Positions 18,298 to 25,800 of a stretch of DNA of 34,509 bases are shown here, in pieces. The notes beneath the pieces were generated by a model. It made no database searches and had not been told where the DNA came from. It saw only the letters and a program-made list of their open reading frames with translations. Origin of the DNA: Eubacteriales bacterium (GTDB taxonomy: Bacteria > Bacillota > Clostridia > Peptostreptococcales > Anaerovoracaceae); assembly GCA_028692535.1 (NCBI GenBank), contig JAQUXD010000001.1, forward strand, positions 1 to 34,509. Direction: 5' to 3'. How positions within the stretch are numbered: position 1 is the first letter of the stretch; the number at the start of each line of letters is the position of its first letter. A program made the translations under genes and the position numbers.

Positions 18298-18999
18298 ATG
18301 TTTGGTATTTTTTCCGGAACGATTGTCAATGCCCTGCTGGTGATCGTGGGGACGGCTGCAGGATTGATCTTTAAAACGGATCGGCTGCAATCCATCGGGG
18401 AACGCATTTTTCAGGTGTTCGCCCTTTTTGTCCTGGCCATGGGCGTCAACGGCGCTTCGGATCTGTCCCGGCCGGTGTTCATCCTGCTTTCTGTTACCGG
18501 CGGCGTAGCGCTGGGCGAGATCATCGATTTGGACGAAAAATTCAATCGTCTGGGCAGAAGCCTGCAAAAACGGTTTGCACGGTCCGACGACAGTCATTTT
18601 GCCACGGGTTTTATCCAGGCCTCTCTTCTCTTCTGCGTGGGATCCATGACCGTGGTAGGAGCCCTTCAGTCCGGCATGGACGGCAATCACAGCGTGCTCT
18701 ACGCCAAGAGCCTGATCGATGGCGTGTCCGCCGCTACGCTGGCCATGGGCTTTGGGATCGGCGTGGGATTTTCCGCCATTTCCGTGCTGATCTACGAGGG
18801 GTTGCTGACCCTTGCTGCCGGCGCCATCGCACCCGTCATGAGCGCGGAGATCATAGCATTGAGCTCTACCATCGGCAGTCTTTTTCTGATCGGGATGGCC
18901 TTGAACATGCTCAAACTCACAGAATTGAAGATCGCAAACTTTCTGCCGGCCATGTTCGTTCCCATCTTTTATGAAGCCGTCAGGCTTCTCCTTTCGTGA
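18298..18999 (+). CDS. DUF554 family membrane protein
   Basis: N-terminal GTIVNALLVIVGTAAGLIFK, VNGASDLSRPVFILLSVTGGVALGEIIDLDEKFNRLG, FIQASLLFCVGSMTVVGALQSGMDGNHSVLYAKSLIDGVSA. Confidence 0.85.
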   Translation: MFGIFSGTIVNALLVIVGTAAGLIFKTDRLQSIGERIFQVFALFVLAMGVNGASDLSRPVFILLSVTGGVALGEIIDLDEKFNRLGRSLQKRFARSDDSHFATGFIQASLLFCVGSMTVVGALQSGMDGNHSVLYAKSLIDGVSAATLAMGFGIGVGFSAISVLIYEGLLTLAAGAIAPVMSAEIIALSSTIGSLFLIGMALNMLKLTELKIANFLPAMFVPIFYEAVRLLLS

Positions 19000-19043
19000 A
19001 CAATATCCTTGCCGGCCGGCTTTGTCGCGCCGCGTCGTTTGCC

Positions 19044-19071
19044 TTGCATGAAATCAAGAATCAGGTATAAT
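19044..19071 (+). promoter_or_regulatory. Sigma-A-type promoter for the sensory-hydrogenase operon
   Basis: TTGCAT (19044-19049), 16-nt spacer, consensus TATAAT (19066-19071), about 52 nt before the ATG at 19123. Confidence 0.65.
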
Positions 19072-19122
19072 TAGTATTGCATACAACAAGTTTCATCCTG
19101 CAGTGTGCCACGGGGAGGAATT

Positions 19123-19467
19123 ATGAGAATTCAAAGAGTAAGAGAAGTGCTGGACGCGTCGGTGCTCTGCGGAGAAGAACTGCTGGACAGGGAGATCCTT
19201 TCCGCCTGCGCGGCGGATCTGATGAGCGATGTGCTGGCTTACGTCAAGACCGAAGCATTGCTGCTTACCGGTCTGACCAATACGCAGGTTATCCACACGG
19301 CAGATATGATGGACATCAACTGCATCGTCTTTGTACGAGGCAAAATGCCTTCGCAGGAGCTGATCGAATACGGACGGAAGCACGACATGGTTTTACTCAG
19401 CACTCCCCACAAAATGTACTATGCCAGCGGCTTGCTCTACAATGCCGGTCTCGGCGCCTGCAGGTGA
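19123..19467 (+). CDS. DRTGG-domain protein (copy 1)
   Basis: MRIQRVREVLDASVLCGEELLDREILSACAADLMSDVLAYVKTEALLLTGLTNTQVIHTADMMDINCIVFVRGK, DRTGG-like fold pattern. ATG at 19123 with GGGGAGG RBS. Confidence 0.75.
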   Translation: MRIQRVREVLDASVLCGEELLDREILSACAADLMSDVLAYVKTEALLLTGLTNTQVIHTADMMDINCIVFVRGKMPSQELIEYGRKHDMVLLSTPHKMYYASGLLYNAGLGACR

Positions 19468-19470
19468 CTC

Positions 19471-19896
19471 ATGGAAAAACTGCACTTGCATTACGATGTG
19501 GAAGGCAACGATTTTATCGCCGCCGGAGAGGCCTCCGGCCAGGTGAAGCGCGCGCTTCGGCAGCTGGGCATTGATTTTGAAGTCATTCGCCGCTGCGCCA
19601 TTTGCATGTATGAAGGAGAGATCAACATGGTGGTCCATGCCGACGGCGGCACGGCCGACGTGATGGTTGAGAAGGACAAGGTAACCATCATCCTGGAGGA
19701 TCGGGGTCCGGGTATTTCGGATATGGAGCTGGCCATGCAGGAAGGTTATTCCACGGCGTCTCAGGATGTACGGGAGTTGGGCTTCGGCGCAGGCATGGGT
19801 CTTCCCAACATGAAGAAATATTCCGACTCGCTGGAAATCAACAGCGAAGTGGGAAAAGGAACAAAGGTCACCATGGTGATCCATATCCCCGGCTGA
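19471..19896 (+). CDS. Anti-sigma-factor/HATPase_c-type ATP-binding protein
   Basis: N-box-like region (YEGEINMVVHADGG), G1 EDRGPGISD, G2 GFGAGMGLPNMKKYSD. No dimerisation/phosphoacceptor domain. Confidence 0.85.
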   Translation: MEKLHLHYDVEGNDFIAAGEASGQVKRALRQLGIDFEVIRRCAICMYEGEINMVVHADGGTADVMVEKDKVTIILEDRGPGISDMELAMQEGYSTASQDVRELGFGAGMGLPNMKKYSDSLEINSEVGKGTKVTMVIHIPG

Positions 19897-19944
19897 CTGT
19901 CCGAAAATCCATAGACTGTTTCAGCGCAGATCGGAGGGTGCACA

Positions 19945-21285
19945 TTGAAGCATTCGGTAACACTGGATAAAGATAAATGCAAAGGCTGTACGACCTGTAT
20001 CAAACACTGCCCCACGGAAGCCATCCGGGTTCGGCGCGGTATTGCTCATATTACCGAAGAGCGTTGTATCGATTGCGGCAACTGCATTCGGGTATGCCCT
20101 CATAAAGCGAAAAAAGCGGTATGCGACGATTTCGATCGTCTGAAAGAATTCGAATACAACATCGCGCTGCCGGCGCCGTCTCTCTACGGCCAGTTTCGCA
20201 ATCTCACCGATGTCAATCAGGTCCTCACGGCGTTTTTGCATATCGGATTCGACCATGTGGAAGAAGTGGCCCGGGGTGCCGAGCTCGTGTCCAGCCTCAC
20301 CAAATATGAGATGGAAAGCGATCCGAACCTGCCCAAACCCCTGATCTCTTCGGCTTGTCCGGCTGCCGTGCGGTTGATCTGCCAGCGATTCCCCAAGCTG
20401 ATCCCCCATATTTCAAAGGTCAGCGCGCCCTTCGAGATCGTAGCGATCCTGGCGCGCCAAGAGGCCGTGGAGCGGACCGGATTGCCACCGGAGAAAATCG
20501 GTGTGTTTTTCATTACGCCCTGTCCGGCCAAAGTGAGCGCCGGAAGAAATCCGGCCGGCTTGGAAACGCCCGTTGTGGACGGATTTTTCGCGATTTCCGA
20601 CATCTATAAACGTTTGATCAATGCGATGAAAAATATCGACGAACCTCAGAAACTGGCTCATTCCGGCCTGATCGGTGTGGGCTGGGCCCACTGCGGAGGC
20701 GAATCCAATGCCGTTTTCCAGGGACAGCATCTGGCTGTGGACGGCATAGACAATATCATCGAGGTACTGGAGGACCTGGAGGACGGTCTGCTGCCTCAGA
20801 TCGATTTTTTGGAGTTGAATGCCTGCAATCAGGGCTGTGTGGGGGGCTGCCTTACCGTGGAAAATCCCTATGTGGCCCAGACGCGAATCAAACAGCTGAT
20901 TCAGCACATGCCCATCAGTATGAATAAGGTGTCCACGGAGCCCAAGCCTCCTTCCTATATGTTTGATGATAAACCGCTGGAAGCTTCGCCGGTGAACGTG
21001 TTGGATGACGATATCGAAGTGGCGATGCAGAAGTATGCCCAGATCGAAAAGCTGGTGGAAACACTGCCGGGGCTCGACTGCGGCAGCTGTGGCGCCCCCA
21101 CCTGCAAAACGCTGGCCGAGGACATCGTTCAGGGTCTGGCCTCGGAAGACGACTGCATTTTCCGCATGCGGGAACGAATGCAATATCTGATGGGTATGGG
21201 CGATGCGGATGAATATCTCCCTCTGCCTTTCCGGCGGCGGGACGAAGAAGCTGAAAAAGCAGAGCAAGAAAGGAACGAACCATGA
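19945..21285 (+). CDS. [FeFe]-hydrogenase large-subunit-like Fe-S protein, putative sensory (HydS-like, probably group D)
   Basis: N-terminal 2x[4Fe-4S] ferredoxin (CKGCTTCIKHCPTEA, CIDCGNCIRVCPHKA). H-cluster-like loops SSACPAAV, ITPCPAKVSA, ELNACNQGCVGGC. C-terminal 4Fe-4S domain GLDCGSCGAPTCKTLAEDIV. Confidence 0.85.
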   Translation: MKHSVTLDKDKCKGCTTCIKHCPTEAIRVRRGIAHITEERCIDCGNCIRVCPHKAKKAVCDDFDRLKEFEYNIALPAPSLYGQFRNLTDVNQVLTAFLHIGFDHVEEVARGAELVSSLTKYEMESDPNLPKPLISSACPAAVRLICQRFPKLIPHISKVSAPFEIVAILARQEAVERTGLPPEKIGVFFITPCPAKVSAGRNPAGLETPVVDGFFAISDIYKRLINAMKNIDEPQKLAHSGLIGVGWAHCGGESNAVFQGQHLAVDGIDNIIEVLEDLEDGLLPQIDFLELNACNQGCVGGCLTVENPYVAQTRIKQLIQHMPISMNKVSTEPKPPSYMFDDKPLEASPVNVLDDDIEVAMQKYAQIEKLVETLPGLDCGSCGAPTCKTLAEDIVQGLASEDDCIFRMRERMQYLMGMGDADEYLPLPFRRRDEEAEKAEQERNEP

Positions 21286-21611
21286 CAGTAGCCGAAGTAG
21301 CAAAGAATTTGAATCTGACCTGCCATGTAGCCGCTGACGGAAAGCGAGAAGTGGAAGGAGGATATGTGGGAGACCTGCTCAGCTGGGTCATCGGTCGGGC
21401 CGGGCAGGGCGGCGCATGGGTCACCATCATGTCCAATCCCAACGTGGCCGCCGTAGCCATGCTGGCGGATACGTCCATGATCATCCTGGCCGAGGGCGTT
21501 CAGCCCGACGAAACGCTTCTGGCCAAAGCAAAGCAGCATCGGTTGAATCTATATACGGCAACCGAAGGGGCGTATGAGCTGGCTTGGCGACTGCACGAGC
21601 TGATCGGCTGA
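21282..21611 (+). CDS. DRTGG-domain-like protein (copy 2)
   Basis: MTVAEVAKNLNLTCHVAADGKREVEGGYVGDLLSWVIGRAGQGGAWVTIMSNPNVAAVAMLADTSMIILAEGVQPDETLLAKAKQHRLNLYTATEGAYELAWRLHELIG. ATGA overlap with the HydS-like gene. Confidence 0.75.
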   Translation: MTVAEVAKNLNLTCHVAADGKREVEGGYVGDLLSWVIGRAGQGGAWVTIMSNPNVAAVAMLADTSMIILAEGVQPDETLLAKAKQHRLNLYTATEGAYELAWRLHELIG

Positions 21612-21641
21612 CGTTTTCGGGCGCCGGCACAGGAGACGCCG

Positions 21642-22373
21642 ATGAAACTGTTCTATGACCTTCACATCCATTCCTGCTTATCCCCCTGCGGAGACAGCGA
21701 GATGACGCCTGCAAATATTGCCGGCATGGCGTACCTGGCCGGCTTGAATGTGGTTGCGATCTCGGATCACAACACTGCCCGTCACTGCCGGAGCTTTTCG
21801 AGTTGGGCGGAACGTTATCATCTGCTGGCGGTGCCTGCCATGGAACTGAATACCAGAGAAGAAGTCCATATCCTCTGCCTGTTTCCCGAGCTGGAAGCGG
21901 CAGAGGATTTTGATGCATATGTTCGAACGAAGCTGCCCGATATCAAAAATCGCCCGGATTTCTTCGGTCCGCAATTGATCCTGGACGATCAGGACCGGGT
22001 GATCGGTCAGGAAGACCGGCTCCTCACCGTAGGAACGGAGATCAGCATCTATGAGATATCAAGCCTGATGAAACCCTACGAAGGTCTGGCGATCCCGGCC
22101 CACATCGACAGGGATTCCAATTCGGTGCTGGCCAATCTGGGTTTTGTGACGACGGACATGGGCTTTACTGTTTCAGAGATTACCCGGCGGGGCGATCTTC
22201 CGGCGATCCGCGCGGAGAATGCAGCGCTGCGAGGCAAACCCTATGTCACAAATTCCGACGCGCATTATCTGGGAGATATTTTTGATGCCGAGTTCACCCT
22301 GGAAACCGAGGACTGGTCCTCTCGGGGGGTGGTCGATGCCATCCGAAAAGGAAATGGTTTAGGACGATTGTGA
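21642..22373 (+). CDS. PHP-domain metal-dependent phosphoesterase
   Basis: Metal-ligand motifs DLHIHSCLSPCG, ISDHNTA, ELNTREEVHILC, PAHIDRDSNS, TNSDAHYLGDI. Confidence 0.88.
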   Translation: MKLFYDLHIHSCLSPCGDSEMTPANIAGMAYLAGLNVVAISDHNTARHCRSFSSWAERYHLLAVPAMELNTREEVHILCLFPELEAAEDFDAYVRTKLPDIKNRPDFFGPQLILDDQDRVIGQEDRLLTVGTEISIYEISSLMKPYEGLAIPAHIDRDSNSVLANLGFVTTDMGFTVSEITRRGDLPAIRAENAALRGKPYVTNSDAHYLGDIFDAEFTLETEDWSSRGVVDAIRKGNGLGRL

Positions 22374-22433
22374 ATATTTAGACAAAAAACCGTAATTATT
22401 AAGCCGATATTCCAATTTACGCTACAGGTTCGG

Positions 22434-22462
22434 TTTACATTGGATGTACGCTATGTTAAAAT
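22434..22462 (+). promoter_or_regulatory. Sigma-A-type promoter for the hyd operon
   Basis: TTTACA (22434-22439), 17-nt spacer, TAAAAT (22457-22462), in an AT-rich intergenic region about 68 nt before the ATG. Confidence 0.6.
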
Positions 22463-22529
22463 TGTGACGAACTAATAACGTTTCGTTTTTTTTGTTATTT
22501 ACTATAGAAGTACAAGGAGGTTCTGACAC

Positions 22530-23024
22530 ATGCCCAATCTGAAAACGCTCATCCCGTTTGCTGGGACCAAAGAGCAGGAAGATCGGCTGAGAGAAGCGAT
22601 CGCCAGATACAAGGGAGAACTGGGAGCGACCATGCCGATCATGCAGGAAGCCCAGGAAATCTACGGGTATCTTCCCGAAGAAGTACAGGTGATCATTGCC
22701 GAGGAACTCGGTGTTCCTCTTACGGAGATCTATGGAATTTCTTCATTCTACGCCCAATTCACCCACAATCCAAAAGGGCAGAACCAGATCAATGTCTGTC
22801 TGGGAACGGCCTGCTATGTCAAGGGCGCCGGCAACATATTGGACAAGGTCTGCGAAGTGGTCGGATGCAAAGAGGGAGAAATCACGGAAGACGGTAAATT
22901 CTCCATCGATGCGACCCGCTGTGTCGGAGCCTGCGGTCTGGCTCCCGTTATGATGATCAACGGCGATGTTTACGGCCGGCTCACACCGGATAAGATCGAT
23001 GCGATCATCGCCAAATACAAGTAG
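22530..23024 (+). CDS. hydC: HydC/NuoE-like [2Fe-2S] subunit of multimeric [FeFe]-hydrogenase
   Basis: YGISSFYAQFTHNPKGQNQINVCLGTACYVKGAGNILD and DATRCVGACGLAPVMMINGDVYGRLTPDKID. Confidence 0.93.
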   Translation: MPNLKTLIPFAGTKEQEDRLREAIARYKGELGATMPIMQEAQEIYGYLPEEVQVIIAEELGVPLTEIYGISSFYAQFTHNPKGQNQINVCLGTACYVKGAGNILDKVCEVVGCKEGEITEDGKFSIDATRCVGACGLAPVMMINGDVYGRLTPDKIDAIIAKYK

Positions 23025-23033
23025 TCCGAAGGA

Positions 23034-23585
23034 ATGAAAGAACTTTCGCTGAACGTGTTGGACTTGGCTCAGAATTCATTGTCGGCAGGAGCCCGTCACA
23101 TCACGATAGAGATCTGCGAGTCCGAAGAAAAGGACAGCCTGCACATTCGCATTGTCGATGACGGCGCCGGCATGGATCCGGATTTTCTGAAACGGGTCAC
23201 CGATCCATTCGTCACCACACGGACCACCCGTCCGGTGGGTATGGGGATCCCCCTGATCAAGATGGCGGCGGAAATGGCGGACGGACAGTTCAGTATCCAA
23301 AGCCGGAAGGGCGAAGGGACGGAACTGAATGCATCTTTTCGGCTGTCCCACGTGGATCGGATGCCCATCGGCGACATTGCCGGGACGGTCACCACATTGA
23401 TACAGGGCGCGCCGGAAGTGGACTTTATCTACATTCGCAGGACAGATAGCGGAAGTTTTGAATTCGATACCGGTCAGATACGGGGATTGATGGAGGGTAT
23501 ATCCCTTCGGGAACCCGAGGTTCTGGGCTGGATCCGAGAATATATCGCCCAGGGAGAAGCCGGGGTGATGGCACAAGAAGTGTAG
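23034..23585 (+). CDS. HATPase_c ATP-binding protein (hydE-position gene)
   Basis: N-box LNVLDLAQNSLSAGARHITIEI, G1 DDGAGMD, G2 PVGMGIPLIKMAAEMADG. No histidine phosphotransfer domain. Confidence 0.85.
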   Translation: MKELSLNVLDLAQNSLSAGARHITIEICESEEKDSLHIRIVDDGAGMDPDFLKRVTDPFVTTRTTRPVGMGIPLIKMAAEMADGQFSIQSRKGEGTELNASFRLSHVDRMPIGDIAGTVTTLIQGAPEVDFIYIRRTDSGSFEFDTGQIRGLMEGISLREPEVLGWIREYIAQGEAGVMAQEV

Positions 23586-23596
23586 TAATCGAGAGG

Positions 23597-23977
23597 ATGG
23601 ATGAAAAAATGAAGACCATAGAAGATCTCCAGAAAATCAGAGAAGAAATGCAGTCTAAGATCAGCCTCCGTAAAGATGATGGCGACAGTATCCGCGTTGT
23701 CGTGGGTATGGCCACCTGCGGAATCGCCGCCGGCGCGCGGCCTGTCCTGGAAGCCCTTGTCGACGAGGTTGGACGCAGACAGCTTAAAAACGTGATCGTT
23801 ACACAGACCGGATGCATTGGTGTATGCCGCCTGGAGCCGATCGTAGAAGTGTTCGAAAAAGACAAAGAGAAGGTCACTTATGTCAAAATGGATCCGGAAA
23901 TGGCCCGGACCCTGGTAAGTGAACATCTGGTCAACGGCAGGGTGGTACAGGCTTGGACCATCGGCGCTTCGGAATAA
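23597..23977 (+). CDS. Thioredoxin-like [2Fe-2S] ferredoxin (hydD-position gene)
   Basis: VVGMATCGIAAGARPVLEAL and VTQTGCIGVCRLEPIVEVFE (four-Cys thioredoxin-like 2Fe-2S pattern). Confidence 0.85.
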   Translation: MDEKMKTIEDLQKIREEMQSKISLRKDDGDSIRVVVGMATCGIAAGARPVLEALVDEVGRRQLKNVIVTQTGCIGVCRLEPIVEVFEKDKEKVTYVKMDPEMARTLVSEHLVNGRVVQAWTIGASE

Positions 23978-23989
23978 GGAGGTTACAGG

Positions 23990-25783
23990 ATGAATTTTGT
24001 TAGATCGCATGTTCTGGTCTGCGGAGGAACCGGTTGCACTGCCTCCAAAAGCCCGGAAATCATTGCTGAATTCAATACACAGCTTAAAAACTGCGGGCTG
24101 GACAGCGAGGTCCGCGTGGTTCAAACCGGGTGCTTCGGACTGTGCGCGCTGGGACCCATCGTGGTGGTATATCCCGAAGGGACCTATTATGCGCAGATCA
24201 AGGTGGAAGATGTCAAGACCATCGTGGAAGAACATCTGCTCAAAGGGCGGATCGTTCAGGATCTCCTCTTTAAAGAGGCCGATGCTCACGGTGTGGAGCA
24301 GTCGCTGAACAACACCGATTTTTATCTTAAACAACATCGTATCGCTCTTCGCAATTGCGGCGTCATCAATCCCGAAGAGATCGATGAAGCCATCGCTTTC
24401 GATGCATATAAAGCGCTGGGTACCTGTCTGACGGAAAAAACCCCCCAGGAAGTCATCGAAATCATCACCGAATCGGGACTTCGCGGCAGAGGCGGCGCCG
24501 GATTCCCCACAGGGATCAAGTGGAAGTTTGCAGCCGCATCCCCGGGGCCCGTCAAATACGTTTGCTGCAACGCTGACGAAGGAGATCCCGGCGCATTCAT
24601 GGATCGTTCCGTGTTGGAAGGCGATCCCCATACTGTTCTGGAGGCTATGGCCATCGCAGGATACGCCATCGGCGCAAGCCAGGGATATATTTATATTCGT
24701 GCGGAATACCCGTTGGCTGTCAAACGGCTGGAGATCGCCATTGCGCAGGCCAAGGAATACGGCGTAATCGGGAAGAACATTCTGGGTACCGGTTTTGACT
24801 TCGACCTGGAGATTCGTCTGGGCGCCGGCGCATTTGTCTGCGGCGAAGAGACGGCCCTTATGACTTCCATCGAAGGGCACAGAGGCGAACCCCGTCCCCG
24901 TCCGCCTTTCCCCGCAGTCAAGGGTTTGTTCCAGAAACCTACTATTTTGAACAACGTCGAAACCTATGCAAACATCGCCTGGATCATCAATCACGGTCCC
25001 GCGGCGTTCAACTGCATGGGAACAGAAAAATCCAAGGGCACGAAGGTTTTCGCCCTGGGCGGAAAAATAAAGAATACAGGACTGGTGGAGATCCCCATGG
25101 GGACTACGCTTCGCGAAGTTGTGGAAGACATCGGCGGCGGTTGCCCGGATGGCAAGAAATTCAAGGCGGCACAGACCGGCGGTCCTTCCGGAGGCTGTAT
25201 TCCCGCATCCCTGATCGATACCCCCCTGGATTACGAGAGCATGGCGGCCATCGGCTCCATCATCGGTTCCGGCGGACTGATCGTCATGGACGAAGACAAT
25301 TGTATCGTGGACATTGCCAAGTTCTTCCTGCAGTTCACCATGGATGAATCCTGCGGCAAATGCTCGCCCTGTCGGATCGGTACCAAGAGAATGTACGAAA
25401 TACTGGATAAAATCACACAGGGCAAAGGCACGTTGGAAGATCTGGATATCCTGGAGGAACTGGCGCTTCACGTCAAGGAAAATTCTCTTTGCGGTCTGGG
25501 TCAGACAGCGCCGAATCCGGTCCTGTCCACCCTTCGTTACTTCCGCGACGAATACGAAGCCCACGTAGTGGACAAGAAGTGTCCGGCCGGCGTGTGCAAA
25601 GGTCTGGTTGAGTATAAGATCCTGTCTGACAAATGCATCGGCTGCACAGCCTGTGCCAGAGTCTGTCCGGTAGATGCCATCAGCGGGAAAGTCAAGGAAG
25701 TCCATTCCATCGACCCGTCTTTGTGCATCAAGTGTGGTTCGTGTATCGCAGCCTGCAAGTTCGGTGCAATCATCGTAGAATAG
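23990..25783 (+). CDS. hydB: HydB/NuoF-like NAD(P)H/FMN-binding subunit with extra Fe-S domains
   Basis: N-terminal 2Fe-2S (CGGTGCTASK...QTGCFGLCALGP), GRGGAGFPTGIKW, CNADEGDPGAFMDRS, ESCGKCSPCRIGTKRM, C-terminal 2x[4Fe-4S] (CIGCTACARVCP, CIKCGSCIAACK). Confidence 0.95.
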   Translation: MNFVRSHVLVCGGTGCTASKSPEIIAEFNTQLKNCGLDSEVRVVQTGCFGLCALGPIVVVYPEGTYYAQIKVEDVKTIVEEHLLKGRIVQDLLFKEADAHGVEQSLNNTDFYLKQHRIALRNCGVINPEEIDEAIAFDAYKALGTCLTEKTPQEVIEIITESGLRGRGGAGFPTGIKWKFAAASPGPVKYVCCNADEGDPGAFMDRSVLEGDPHTVLEAMAIAGYAIGASQGYIYIRAEYPLAVKRLEIAIAQAKEYGVIGKNILGTGFDFDLEIRLGAGAFVCGEETALMTSIEGHRGEPRPRPPFPAVKGLFQKPTILNNVETYANIAWIINHGPAAFNCMGTEKSKGTKVFALGGKIKNTGLVEIPMGTTLREVVEDIGGGCPDGKKFKAAQTGGPSGGCIPASLIDTPLDYESMAAIGSIIGSGGLIVMDEDNCIVDIAKFFLQFTMDESCGKCSPCRIGTKRMYEILDKITQGKGTLEDLDILEELALHVKENSLCGLGQTAPNPVLSTLRYFRDEYEAHVVDKKCPAGVCKGLVEYKILSDKCIGCTACARVCPVDAISGKVKEVHSIDPSLCIKCGSCIAACKFGAIIVE

Positions 25784-25800
25784 GCGGAAGGAGAAAATCA

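Noticed and set aside
19001-19043. GC-rich palindrome GCCGGCCGGC after the DUF554 gene as a terminator
   Set aside because: Stem is short and self-complementary with no loop or proper T-run; not enough to call a terminator.
22463-22482. Possible Rex operator (TTGTGACGAACTAATAAC) downstream of the hyd -10
   Set aside because: Only the left half (TTGTGA) fits the Rex consensus; the right half does not form the palindrome. Kept only as a reason to examine the region.
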